A stretch of 46,475 nucleotides of DNA, taken from contig NZ_CAKMAA020000039.1 of NCBI RefSeq assembly GCF_924101635.2, positions 1 to 46,475 of the forward strand, in the 5' to 3' direction. This document shows, one piece after another, positions 14,003 through 22,989 of this stretch. Both the position numbers and the translations under genes were made by a program. Each line of letters opens with the position of its first letter. The stretch's first letter is position 1. The stretch is from Candidatus Nitrotoga sp. HW29. GTDB lineage: Bacteria > Pseudomonadota > Gammaproteobacteria > Burkholderiales > Gallionellaceae. The notes below the pieces were generated by a model, which searched no databases, had not been told where the DNA came from, and saw only the letters and a list, made by a program, of their open reading frames with translations.

Positions 14003-14028
14003 TCCTGATCCAGCAAATTCTGCCCCAA

Positions 14029-14074
14029 GTCATACGCAAAAATCGACACGAAACCAAGATTTTTTGCGTATGAC
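14029..14074. repeat. 16-17 bp inverted repeat after the AcaB-like gene
   Basis: GTCATACGCAAAAATC (14029-14044) and GATTTTTTGCGTATGAC (14058-14074) pair over their whole length except for one extra A-T, with a 13-base loop. It could be a bidirectional terminator or the scar of an inserted unit at the border of the dnd island. Confidence 0.6.
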
Positions 14075-14098
14075 CTAGGAATAGGATTCCTTGAATAA

Positions 14099-14391
14099 TT
14101 CATCGGTGACCGATATGTCCATAGTCGCGCCCACTTCTCCCGCGAAGAGGCGTTGATCGTACTAGACCTGAAGCAGGAAGCTCTGGCTTCCGCCATTAAC
14201 CGGCTGGTAGGGTGGCGAATCACCGCCACGGCTTCTATCTTATCCTGCGTCCCGAAGACCAGATTAGCTGTGCCCCCGACCCCGTGCGATGGATCGATCC
14301 CTTGATGAAGTATCCAGGGACACGACTACCGTATCTCGCTGCTGCGCGCAGCGGCCTTCCACGGATCAACGCACCAAGCTGACTATCGATA
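14099..14391 (+). pseudogene. frameshifted AbiEi/COG5340-type transcriptional regulator remnant
   Basis: Three reading-frame pieces line up as one protein. Piece 1 reads HFSREEALIVLDLKQEAL then ASAINRLV (winged-helix start). From about 14227 in another frame comes HGFYLILRPEDQIS then APDPVRWIDPLMKY. From about 14315 in a third frame comes QGHDYRISLLRAAAFHGS then THQADYR and a stop. The order and words match the N-terminal half of the 'viral defence' AbiEi-type antitoxins. No intact partner nucleotidyltransferase follows. It is a different subfamily from the intact AbiEi at the right end, so it marks an older defence module at this site. Confidence 0.75.
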
Positions 14392-14418
14392 GTCAACGTT
14401 ATCGTTAGTCAGGGTTTT
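14377..14418 (+). terminator. possible terminator after the pseudogene
   Basis: CTGACTATCGATA and TATCGTTAGTCAG pair in 12 of 13 positions, followed by GGTTTTT on the plus strand. The left arm overlaps the palindrome GACTATCGATAGTC. It lies between the pseudogene and the 3' end of dndE, so it may serve either side. Confidence 0.4.
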
Positions 14419-14479
14419 TACTGTGGATGGCACCGCCGACAATAATGTGCCACTTCACAGTTGCCAGGCCAGCATGAAG

Positions 14480-14872
14480 TTAGCCCCGTTTTTTTGTAAG
14501 TGCCAAGTGAATAAACTGAGGAAGATCAGTGGGACCATTGGCTCCTGTGAGGTAGGAAATACCTCTATGGAGATGCAATCGAAAGTAATGAGCGAGCGCT
14601 TCTTTTTTTTGCGGAACGGCATTTTCCTCAGCACGAATCAACAACAAACCCCAATACACCTCTTCGGCACCCCCCGTAAAGGTTTTCCACGTCATTTCGA
14701 CAGAACTATCCGAAGGGATTACTTCTTCTGGTGGACGGGTCGGCTGGTTGATAGAAAGGCAGAATGCCCAGCGGCACAGAACATTCCAATTGGCTATGCC
14801 GGTGCGACGTTTCATCGTTATCAACTGTATCTTGGCCTTCTCGGAAAGCCTGACGGTTTCAATGGGAGTCAT
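14480..14872 (-). CDS. dndE: DNA phosphorothioation protein DndE
   Basis: A 130-residue DndE. Typical N-terminus VRLSEKAKIQLITMKRRTG, then NWNVLCRWAFCLS and the later GGAEEVYWGLLLI and HLHRGISYL. DndE binds nicked DNA and is needed with DndC and DndD to replace a non-bridging phosphate oxygen by sulphur. Its ATG overlaps the dndD stop codon (ATGA). Last gene of the dndBCDE operon; the region beyond it (14003-14479) holds only the pseudogene and inverted repeats. Confidence 0.9.
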   Translation of the reverse strand: MTPIETVRLSEKAKIQLITMKRRTGIANWNVLCRWAFCLSINQPTRPPEEVIPSDSSVEMTWKTFTGGAEEVYWGLLLIRAEENAVPQKKEALAHYFRLHLHRGISYLTGANGPTDLPQFIHLALTKKRG

Positions 14873-16851
14873 ACGCGCATCTCGGAATGTGAGGGAGAGA
14901 AGTAACCGTTGACGAACTTCGACGTGTTTGCCGATTCGTCGTGCTCGATCAGGTAATACCGTCCAACGGACGGATGTAAGCGATCCAGATACGTTCCGAC
15001 CACCTCTTCATCGGTCGAAAGAAGGATGACCTGATGGCTTGCGGTCGGGAAATAGTTTTGAACAAGAGTGCCGCGATGCTTGCTGTCGAGCCTGCTCAGT
15101 GGAGTATCGATGACCGCAGGCAGATATCGTCCAGACGCGTGGGCCAATGCCCAAAGGGTTGCCACGGCCAAGAGCTGACGCTCTCCAGCGGACAGACGGT
15201 GTGCGGGAACGAGTTGACCCGCCTGATTCGTGACAGATATCTGAAAGGACTCCGCATCTATGGCAATACCATGGACCAGAGTCTTCTTTCTGATGAGCCG
15301 TTGGAAGTAATTCAAAATCGAGAATTCCAACCGATGCAGATTGTTTGCCAGAAGCCGTTCCCGAAAGGTCGCTAGCACCTTGCGACCCCTGGATGAATGA
15401 TCGATCATACGCTTCGATACCTCGTCGCGCGTCAGTCGCTCCCCCAGCTTTTCGGCTTCTCGCTCCGCCTGTGCTTGGAGTCGCTCCATTTTGACTCTTT
15501 GGGCCGCAACTTCTTCATCCAACAAACCAATCGTTGCTTCGATTCTGGCTCGCTCCGTTCTGCAGGCGTCCATTTCTTGCTGGATGCGCGACACTTCGGC
15601 GCTTGCCGGAACCGCAGCGAGATTCCGCTCAACGACTGACAGATGTTCATCGACATCAGAAAGGGATTTCAATGTATGCGCGGCAACACGGCCCATGGCT
15701 TGGGTTGCCTCGTGGCTGAACTGGTTCAGGATTTCCTCGGAAATTGCGCCAGTAGGAACATTTGACCTATAACGCTGCGCCCTATCTGCCTTGAGATGGG
15801 AACGCAACTTGGTCAAAACATCACGCCTCAACCCAAGAGTGCCAACGAATTTTTCGATGGAGGCATCCCTCGACTCGGCCTCTACTTTTAGCAAGTCGGC
15901 GTTGCCATTGCGTCGGGCCGACAACGCCCTCGAATAGGCAGTTTCGAGCGTCTTCGCTGGAATCATCAGCGGAAGGGCACCCGCAGCCAGCACCCGCAGC
16001 TCATCTTCGATTTCGGCCTTCTTCTTCCGGTAATACGCTTGTTCCGAAACCAGGTGGTCACGTTGGACGAGGAGATCGCCGCCCAAACGCCTGAACTCTT
16101 CCGCGACCGAAGCCTCCTTCTTCTCGATGCCGTCGACATCGTTTTGAAGGGACGCACGCTTCAACATATTCGCTTCGTGCGCATGCTGGATCTCGTTGCG
16201 TTGTGCCTCGATGGCTTGCAGCATGGATTTGTCGCTTTCCGATGCCGTATCGGTCATACGTTTGCGCTCGACTTGCTGGAGGCTGCGCAACAGGCTTTCC
16301 ACCAGGTCTATCCCGAGCAGCGAATGGATTCCAACTCTGAGCAAGGCGGCGGATCGTAGCGGATCGGCAAGGGCCTCGATTTTCTCGCCATCGAAAAAAA
16401 ACAGGTCCGCAATCTGCGACGGCATGAAGTCTTCGACGAACTCCACCCACCGCTCCGACGCCACGGCGTCATGTTCCCCGTCGCGGAATACCTCCAGGTT
16501 TTCTTTGATGCTTTCCCCACGTTTTTGCCAGGTTCTGGATACGCGAATACGCGCATCCTGTCCATTGGCGCGGGCACGGAAGGTAAACTCGACACCAGCC
16601 CCTTGGTGTGGTGGCGCATCGCGATTAATCATGGACTCAAGATATTCAGGATATCCGACCCGATCACGTCCCGAACAACGCGCACTTTTTCCATATAGGG
16701 CCAGCTGCATCGCATCCAGAAAGGTCGTCTTACCCGACCCGTTCAACGCACCGATAAGCACTACCGGCTTTTCGGGAGCAACGTCCAGATCGATTCTATG
16801 CTCCCCCCGATAGACTCCAAAATTATGCAAAACCACCTGCTCAAAAATCAT
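14869..16851 (-). CDS. dndD: DNA phosphorothioation ATPase DndD
   Basis: A 660-residue SMC/RecF-like ATPase. Walker A is GALNGSGKT at 34-42. A long coiled coil follows. The C-terminal ABC signature is RLSAGERQLLAVATLWALA at about 550, with Walker B-like YLPAVIDTPLSRLD just after. DndD is thought to open or nick DNA for sulphur insertion. It overlaps dndC by 4 nt upstream and dndE by 4 nt downstream, the usual tight dnd arrangement. Confidence 0.95.
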   Translation of the reverse strand: MIFEQVVLHNFGVYRGEHRIDLDVAPEKPVVLIGALNGSGKTTFLDAMQLALYGKSARCSGRDRVGYPEYLESMINRDAPPHQGAGVEFTFRARANGQDARIRVSRTWQKRGESIKENLEVFRDGEHDAVASERWVEFVEDFMPSQIADLFFFDGEKIEALADPLRSAALLRVGIHSLLGIDLVESLLRSLQQVERKRMTDTASESDKSMLQAIEAQRNEIQHAHEANMLKRASLQNDVDGIEKKEASVAEEFRRLGGDLLVQRDHLVSEQAYYRKKKAEIEDELRVLAAGALPLMIPAKTLETAYSRALSARRNGNADLLKVEAESRDASIEKFVGTLGLRRDVLTKLRSHLKADRAQRYRSNVPTGAISEEILNQFSHEATQAMGRVAAHTLKSLSDVDEHLSVVERNLAAVPASAEVSRIQQEMDACRTERARIEATIGLLDEEVAAQRVKMERLQAQAEREAEKLGERLTRDEVSKRMIDHSSRGRKVLATFRERLLANNLHRLEFSILNYFQRLIRKKTLVHGIAIDAESFQISVTNQAGQLVPAHRLSAGERQLLAVATLWALAHASGRYLPAVIDTPLSRLDSKHRGTLVQNYFPTASHQVILLSTDEEVVGTYLDRLHPSVGRYYLIEHDESANTSKFVNGYFSPSHSEMRV

Positions 16852-18593
16852 ACTTCCAGTTCCTGTGCTGGTTGTTCTTCCGGTATGTAAGCGAAGACAT
16901 CGGAGGCATCACGCATCTCGTACATCAGCTCGTTGCCCCCTGCTTTTCGTTGAAGCGCAAAATCCAGCGCCTCATCCTCATTATCAAATGACCGTGTCTC
17001 CAGCATATCCTCCAATTCTCCGTGCAGCCCCACTCGCCTGATCGCCCCACGGTAGCTATGCTGTATCCCCAACTGATTACGCAAAACGGTAAATAACAGC
17101 TGTTTGGAATCCAGCGGGCCGCTCTGAGGTGAATCGATCGCCATGTCCATGCAAACATCGCGGAGCAGGCGAATATCTTCCGGCCTGAAAGGCGTTGTTT
17201 CATCCAGTTCGGGTATCGGATAAGCTTTGCCTGTGGCTCTCAAGAAAATATCGGGAACGGAGTCTTCGAACTCTCGCTTCTGGATCACCCATATCCGGCG
17301 AATCTCCTCCAGCTCTTCCGGTGTAATGATGGAAAACTCGGAGATGGATTCGGGCAAATTGTTGCGGATGGTTTCCTGGGCCCGCAGAAGCGCTTCGAGC
17401 ATGGCCTCCCGATAATTCTGCGTGTAGGGTCCGTGCACCAACGTCGCGATTTTTTCTATCTTATATGTCGTTTCGCGCGTTTCCCCATCACCCTCAACCA
17501 CGCGCGTTTCCAGAACGAGCACCTTACGATTCGGCATCGGATAGCCTTCTTCGCCATCACTCGTCGAAGTCAACCTCCGCACCACCTTCTCGCTGACGAC
17601 TTTTCCAGGACGTGAGGGTGCTGTGCGTCCGCCGCTTTTCACGCCCAGAAACTGGAGCTGCAGGCTTCCACCCATTTTGGTGAACTCGCGCAGCCCCCTG
17701 TCGCCTTCCGTCTTCAGGTATTCATTCCGGAAACTCAGCAAAGGCATCATCCAGCGCCTATCCTCGTCGTTCTGGATCATGGCCTGCATGGATTTATCTT
17801 CCGACACCATCGTGCAAACGAAGCAACCGAACCTGCTATCACCACAACTCGGCGTGCTTTTATCGACGACCAGCGGGCACTCAGCATCCGGCGTGGCCCC
17901 CCGATAGATATGGAACAACTCTATATTGTCGTAATTCCACGGGTTCTCATTCTCGATGAGATACTCCCACACATCATCGCTGGTCCATGTCGATACTGGT
18001 GTGTAGACCCACACACGGTCCAGATTCGCGTCGGCGTTTCTGCTCAAGAGCTCGCGAGTGCTGTTCTCGTAGCGGGCCAGCACTTTGTCTCGAGCCTGGC
18101 TTTCTGCCTTGCGGGACCCAAGAACCAGGATCGCCTCCCCCTGATTGTTTGCAAGTTCGGTAATGAATGTGTTCGATGCGTTGATCTTCAACCGGCTGGT
18201 GCACCAGCGAAACAAGGGACGCGGGGCGGGATATCCCCTGCCTATCAAGTTGACCCAAAACCTGTCCTCCAGTTTCGGCGTCAAACGATGGGGGATGATG
18301 GGCATTTCCTGTTCCGTCGCCGCCTTCTGCATAGCTATTAGCGAGTTCGTCACCCAAATGGCCACAACGGGGTTTTCCACCAGCGTATCGGTGCTGATGA
18401 CGTGTATCGGCTTGGAACGTTTATCTACCGGAAGTGCCGCTATCGCCTTCCAAATAAGTTGTAAGGTTGCGGTCGAATCCTTGCCGCCGCTGTATCCTAC
18501 AACCCAGGGTAGCGTATCGCTCAGGTAAAGGTCTTGGGTGTTGCGTATCGCCGTCTCGATGCGGTCTTCCATCGTTATATTTTCTTTGCTCAT
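16848..18593 (-). CDS. dndC: DNA phosphorothioation sulfurtransferase DndC
   Basis: A 581-residue PAPS-reductase-like protein. The PP-loop VVGYSGGKDSTATLQL is at residues 31-46. The cysteines expected to hold the 4Fe-4S cluster are in DAECPLVVD, TPSCGDSRFGCFVC at about 243-265. DndC activates DNA with ATP and passes sulphur received from a cysteine desulfurase. No dndA is present here, so host IscS must supply sulphur, as in several known dnd loci. It starts 3 nt after dndB. Confidence 0.95.
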   Translation of the reverse strand: MSKENITMEDRIETAIRNTQDLYLSDTLPWVVGYSGGKDSTATLQLIWKAIAALPVDKRSKPIHVISTDTLVENPVVAIWVTNSLIAMQKAATEQEMPIIPHRLTPKLEDRFWVNLIGRGYPAPRPLFRWCTSRLKINASNTFITELANNQGEAILVLGSRKAESQARDKVLARYENSTRELLSRNADANLDRVWVYTPVSTWTSDDVWEYLIENENPWNYDNIELFHIYRGATPDAECPLVVDKSTPSCGDSRFGCFVCTMVSEDKSMQAMIQNDEDRRWMMPLLSFRNEYLKTEGDRGLREFTKMGGSLQLQFLGVKSGGRTAPSRPGKVVSEKVVRRLTSTSDGEEGYPMPNRKVLVLETRVVEGDGETRETTYKIEKIATLVHGPYTQNYREAMLEALLRAQETIRNNLPESISEFSIITPEELEEIRRIWVIQKREFEDSVPDIFLRATGKAYPIPELDETTPFRPEDIRLLRDVCMDMAIDSPQSGPLDSKQLLFTVLRNQLGIQHSYRGAIRRVGLHGELEDMLETRSFDNEDEALDFALQRKAGGNELMYEMRDASDVFAYIPEEQPAQELEV

Positions 18594-18596
18594 GCT

Positions 18597-19697
18597 CTAT
18601 TTCGAATTGTTGCGACCACGCTCGAACATCTGCTCGACCCGTTTCTCTTCGGGGCCAAGCTTGAGGCCTAGCCTGTTCTTGATAAGGTTTGCCGTCAGGG
18701 TGACGTTGTTGGACGACTTCGAGACCCGCCCGCCGATGAGGGCACGCCCTTCCCATACGTCCGCGCTAGATCTGGACCAGTCGATTTTTCCGATTTCAGC
18801 CAAGCGGGTCTTCCAGTTTGTGCGATCACTTTGCACCAGATCACGCCCCACTATTCCAAAGACTTGCAAAGCAATGGCATGAGAGTGGAGGAAGTCTCTC
18901 CTTATCTCTCCTGCTGTCATCCTAGAAGACCGCACCAATCCCCATTCTGGTATGTGTTTCGCGATCTCATCCCAAAATTCGATACAAACTTTGGATGCAT
19001 GTTCGACGTTCGAATATTCAGCCGAGTCGAGCAAGACCGAACACCCCGTATAGATGGCACTGAGTGTGAAAAGTTTGCGCGAGCGCCCAGATAAGGTGCT
19101 GCGCTCCATCTCCACCAAGTCCTTGAAGGCCGTAGATTTCAATGCCACCAACTTCGCAATCTTCGAAAGATCGTTTCGATGGTCATACAGAAGACCCAGA
19201 GAGCGGCTGGGGCGGACCGCATGCCTATTCAGATCCGAAAACATCTGCTGGCTGCGCTCAAGCCCCCGATCGATGAAAAATACGACGGCTATAGTTTCGT
19301 CGCCGAGTTCGGGTGCGTTGTTCAAAGCCTGTTCGATTGCCGCACGTCGATGCTGGCCATCGTTGATGATGAAGCGTGCGGACATATCTACATGTAAGGC
19401 ACCCAATCGATTTGATTCACCATTTTCCCCCAATGCTTTAAAACGTACCCCGCCGTCTAGTGAGGCTGTTATGGCTGAAAAAACGTAGCTCGTTTGATTG
19501 TTCAACACGTATTGTGCAATTTCAGGCACTCGTGCTCGATTTAGAATGCGTTGCGCTCTAAACTCCGGCATGAGTTCTTCTTCGTCGAACAAGAACATCC
19601 TTGGGATGACTCGTAGAGGGCACATCGAGACGAAATACTCTCGTCCAGCCTGAATGCCACGGATGGCAGGAAAAATGTATTCAAATGCGGGATCCAT
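18597..19697 (-). CDS. dndB: DndB, DGQHR-domain regulator of phosphorothioation
   Basis: A 366-residue DndB with the signature INDGQHRRAAIEQAL near residue 115. In characterised systems DndB represses the dnd operon and limits modification. I place the start at the ATG at 19697 (MDPAFEYIFPAIRG), preceded by AGGTAGGA. An ATG ten codons upstream is inside a consensus -10 box (TATAAT) and is rejected. The gene is divergent from dptF across about 360 bases with repeated sites that could be its own operator. Confidence 0.92.
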   Translation of the reverse strand: MDPAFEYIFPAIRGIQAGREYFVSMCPLRVIPRMFLFDEEELMPEFRAQRILNRARVPEIAQYVLNNQTSYVFSAITASLDGGVRFKALGENGESNRLGALHVDMSARFIINDGQHRRAAIEQALNNAPELGDETIAVVFFIDRGLERSQQMFSDLNRHAVRPSRSLGLLYDHRNDLSKIAKLVALKSTAFKDLVEMERSTLSGRSRKLFTLSAIYTGCSVLLDSAEYSNVEHASKVCIEFWDEIAKHIPEWGLVRSSRMTAGEIRRDFLHSHAIALQVFGIVGRDLVQSDRTNWKTRLAEIGKIDWSRSSADVWEGRALIGGRVSKSSNNVTLTANLIKNRLGLKLGPEEKRVEQMFERGRNNSK

Positions 19698-20060
19698 AAT
19701 CCTACCTGTATGTGTGACGAGCCTCATTATAACGTACAGACCGCATTTTAATACATACTTTGCGGATAATTTTACGTAATCGACCGCATTTTTCCCATAG
19801 GCGTAAAAATGGGAAGCATCCCGTCTTTATTGGCGTTGCAGCGTGATAGACTCGCGTATTCGGCAACTTTTTGGTCGAAAAAACGCGCACGAAAAAGGAT
19901 GGGTGTCCTTCTTGCAAAGCAAGTTCTGCGTGGGCCGGTAGAGCGAGATAATCATGGTCACCTTCAGTTCCTGACGGTTTTCCCATTTTGCGCTTCGCCT
20001 GCGACTCGACGGCTCCCTCCGCAACAAACAACCGTTTCGCCAGATAACTATGGGATTCAA
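19698..20060. promoter_or_regulatory. dndB-dptF divergent control region
   Basis: 363 bases without a gene. For dndB, TATAAT on the minus strand lies at 19731-19726, without a clear -35. GACCGCATTTT occurs twice in the same direction, at 19739-19749 (just upstream of that -10) and 19782-19792, 43 bp apart; an inverted TGCGG is at 19761-19765. TTCCCAT and ATGGGAA form an inverted repeat around 19792-19815. These could be DndB operators. On the plus side 19815-20060 shows no clear promoter and no credible coding sequence. Confidence 0.45.
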
Positions 20061-21677
20061 ATGGATCTAACCTTACGAGATGCGCTGTCCGTCCTTTCCA
20101 AGGCGTCGCCGTTCTCCGTAAAGACCTTGAGCGAAAAACCGCACGAACCATTGGATGATGCCAAAGAATGGCTCTACATCGAACAAGACATCGAGCGCGA
20201 CTTCCGAAATGCGCTATCCACCATCGGTTGCGGGAACATCATTTTTCTGTGCGGAAGCAGCGGTGACGGAAAATCGGAAATCCTCGCCAGATGCCAGGAA
20301 CAATACCGAAGCAGCATCCGGTTCCACCTCGACGGCACCCACAGCTTCTCCCCCTACCAATCGGCCATTGATGCGCTGGACCAGCTTTTCGATGCCAGCC
20401 AAACCGATAGCAGAGCATTGGTCGTCGGCATCAATATCGGAATGCTGGCCAATTATGGCAAAGAAGGGGCAGCGCGGCATTCACCAATCAAGGACGCTAT
20501 CGATAAGTTTCTAAGCGGTGGGGCGGCAAAGTCGAATTACCACTTCTTCGATTTCGAGAATTACCCAAAATTCCAGTTCAACACCGATTCCACCTCCACC
20601 CATTCCAAGTTTGCCAAACAGCTTATCCAACGCCTCACCGAACCCAGCAACGAAAATCCGTTCTACGCATTAAGCCTGAAGGATGATGGCGAACGACGCG
20701 ATCCCGCACTGCTGGCGAACTACAAGCTGTTAGGGTTAGACTGCGTGCAGGATGCCATCATCACCAACCTGTTTAAAGTCCGCCTGATAAAAGACCAGTT
20801 CATCACCGCGCGGGCCCTGCTGGATTTCATCTACCAGTTATTGCTCGGAAATGGCTACCTGCCCGACAACCTGTTCGGCGGAAGCGACAACGAGCTGATA
20901 CAGCGGATGGGAGATTTCGACCCCGCCCTTTTGCATACCCAGGCCCTCGACCAGTTCGTGTTGCGCTACGAGCTGGGACTTCCCAACCCCGAACTTGCCG
21001 CCTTCATTGAGAGCCTTCAAGAAAAGGGACTCTACGGCGAGGTTAAAGAAGTGACAGATGGAAGTGCCGCGACCCTGGTCAGGCTGTTCTATCTGCTGCG
21101 CGACCTCTCCATCGGCAACGATTTTCACCACCAGTTTCAAGGTGACTTCGAGGAAACCTTGCTCAACGAATATGCCAAGGTCTGGCTGCTCCATGCGCAT
21201 TACGATGACAGCAACGAAACCAAGCTGGCATTGCGCTCCTTCTACGGTAACGAACTCATCAGTGCCATCTATCGTTACGCGAACCGTAATGCGCCTTGGT
21301 TACAGAAGGGGGAGGTTTTTCTCGGAAAATCCGGAACGCTCCAACTGGCAGCACCGATCGACGTGAAGGCCGATTTCGCATCCATCCAGAAAAAGACCAG
21401 CCCATCGGTCTCCCGTTTCTGGGCCAGCTTGAAAGTATCAGATAAAGTTCTGGAGCCCATCGCCATCAACCTGAATCTTTTCGAACTCATCTCCAAGCTC
21501 AACCGGGGCTATCGGCCCAACAAATATGACAAGAATGCCGTCGTGCTGCTGGACGAGATTATCGAGCAAGTCAGGGAAGTGGCAAAGCAGAGCAACATCC
21601 TGCGGTTCTACGAAAACGGCCATTGCTACACCGCCCAGCAGGATGATGACATGATAGAAATCAGCGGGGTGACCTAG
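20061..21677 (+). CDS. dptF: phosphorothioation-dependent restriction protein DptF
   Basis: A 538-residue P-loop ATPase. Walker A is IIFLCGSSGDGKSEIL at 60-75. DptF, DptG and DptH form the restriction half that attacks DNA lacking phosphorothioate. I choose the ATG at 20061 (MDLTLRDALSVLSKASPFS). In-frame codons further upstream encode an unlikely Arg/Pro-rich stretch. The Shine-Dalgarno is weak (GGGA). One base separates it from dptG. Confidence 0.88.
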   Translation: MDLTLRDALSVLSKASPFSVKTLSEKPHEPLDDAKEWLYIEQDIERDFRNALSTIGCGNIIFLCGSSGDGKSEILARCQEQYRSSIRFHLDGTHSFSPYQSAIDALDQLFDASQTDSRALVVGINIGMLANYGKEGAARHSPIKDAIDKFLSGGAAKSNYHFFDFENYPKFQFNTDSTSTHSKFAKQLIQRLTEPSNENPFYALSLKDDGERRDPALLANYKLLGLDCVQDAIITNLFKVRLIKDQFITARALLDFIYQLLLGNGYLPDNLFGGSDNELIQRMGDFDPALLHTQALDQFVLRYELGLPNPELAAFIESLQEKGLYGEVKEVTDGSAATLVRLFYLLRDLSIGNDFHHQFQGDFEETLLNEYAKVWLLHAHYDDSNETKLALRSFYGNELISAIYRYANRNAPWLQKGEVFLGKSGTLQLAAPIDVKADFASIQKKTSPSVSRFWASLKVSDKVLEPIAINLNLFELISKLNRGYRPNKYDKNAVVLLDEIIEQVREVAKQSNILRFYENGHCYTAQQDDDMIEISGVT

Positions 21678-21678
21678 A

Positions 21679-22989
21679 ATGTTCCCAATCCCCGAAGACC
21701 TCGCCCCGTCCGACAAAAACAAGCTCACCAGCTACCTTCCCATCCGCAACAAGGGAAACGATTTCGAATGGGACATCATCACCGGGATGGTGCTGGGTCA
21801 TGCGATGAAAAAGCAGATCAAGCAATACGACTTCGACCAATTCCGCGAGGACTGCCGCACACAGTTCCTCGTCAGACTGGACCAGCCATCCTTCTGGGAC
21901 GTGCTGGACCGCATGTATTTTTCAACGAAGGCCGTATTCAACATATCCCCCATTTTTCTGCTGTTCAAGGCTCAACGCAAGGGCTCGGGCAAGGCCGAAT
22001 TGGGGGCATCGAACGTGCGCATGGGGGACCTGTTCTTCGGCTTGACGGGGAATGCTGACCCGCTCAACGACGTGAACGATCAGCTCAATTTCGTCGAACG
22101 GCAGATGCTCCACGTCCTGCAACAAAAACTGACCGACGACACCGGTCACGACGCGAGCGAAAAGCCGTATCTTCCGTATATTGCCAAAGCATTCCAGGAT
22201 GACATCAACTTCCTGGCCGCACATCCCAAGTATCTACTCCAGGAACTGACCAACACCCTCAGGCTCTACGCATTCAGCTATTGCTCCCAAATGGCTTTGA
22301 ATATCGCCGCATGGAAGGATGGGGAGCCCGTCAGCAAACCGCTATATTTCATTCTGGATGTGGAGAAGGCCAGCACCGAACGCATCAACGTTCATCGCGG
22401 TTACAGGCTGTTCGCCAACACCAGCGAATGGTTGTTTCCTATGCTTTCCGCCCTGGAAGCCATACAGCGCAAAGAACTCAAACGCCCACTGTGGCAGGTA
22501 TTCAAGGACTGCGCCGACCATCCCGACCAGGACGGCATCCTAAAGGTCTTGAACGGGTATCTCGACGCTTTCGCAAAAGTCAGGGAGCTTCCAAGCCGCG
22601 GAGGGGCGGGAACCGTCGAGGCCGCATTCGACCAGTTGATCGGTCTCGCCATCGAGCAGTTCAAGGTGAACAAGACGACGCGTAGCGAGATCAACGAAAA
22701 ATACACCAAGGAACTCGAAAAGCAGATCTGCGGAGACTTCATTCAAACCCGTGGAAGGGCTGGACGCGTGCTGGTGCTCAACCAGGACCAGCTTCTGCTT
22801 CTCACCAATCTTGCTATAGGTATGAACGAAAAGCTACGCCTTCACGAACTAATGGACGAGTTCCGCCGGAGAGGGTTCTATTTGGACGGCCAGACCCAGC
22901 AGGTTCTGGTCGGCTTCTACGAACGCATGGGCAACGTTGAAAGAATGAGTGACAGTGGAGATGCCGTATATGTCCGCAAGACCGTATGA
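21679..22989 (+). CDS. dptG: phosphorothioation-dependent restriction protein DptG
   Basis: A 436-residue protein (start MFPIPEDLAPSDKNKL) in the invariable middle position of dptFGH. No catalytic motif is obvious; family members are known mainly from genetics as required for restriction. It is encoded 1 base after dptF and overlaps dptH by about 20 nt, so the three are coupled. Confidence 0.85.
   Translation: MFPIPEDLAPSDKNKLTSYLPIRNKGNDFEWDIITGMVLGHAMKKQIKQYDFDQFREDCRTQFLVRLDQPSFWDVLDRMYFSTKAVFNISPIFLLFKAQRKGSGKAELGASNVRMGDLFFGLTGNADPLNDVNDQLNFVERQMLHVLQQKLTDDTGHDASEKPYLPYIAKAFQDDINFLAAHPKYLLQELTNTLRLYAFSYCSQMALNIAAWKDGEPVSKPLYFILDVEKASTERINVHRGYRLFANTSEWLFPMLSALEAIQRKELKRPLWQVFKDCADHPDQDGILKVLNGYLDAFAKVRELPSRGGAGTVEAAFDQLIGLAIEQFKVNKTTRSEINEKYTKELEKQICGDFIQTRGRAGRVLVLNQDQLLLLTNLAIGMNEKLRLHELMDEFRRRGFYLDGQTQQVLVGFYERMGNVERMSDSGDAVYVRKTV

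Noticed and set aside
16848-19697. Expected dndA next to dndB/dndC
   Set aside because: No cysteine desulfurase frame exists anywhere in the window; sulphur supply by host IscS is known for other dnd loci.
19809-20060. Longer DptF N-terminus from 19809
   Set aside because: The added 84 residues are Arg/Pro-rich without family likeness and no good Shine-Dalgarno precedes them; the region carries the repeated sites of the divergent promoter.
19698-20151. Leftward open frames opposite dptF's upstream region
   Set aside because: No Shine-Dalgarno, odd composition, overlap with control sequences and the dptF start; treated as chance frames.
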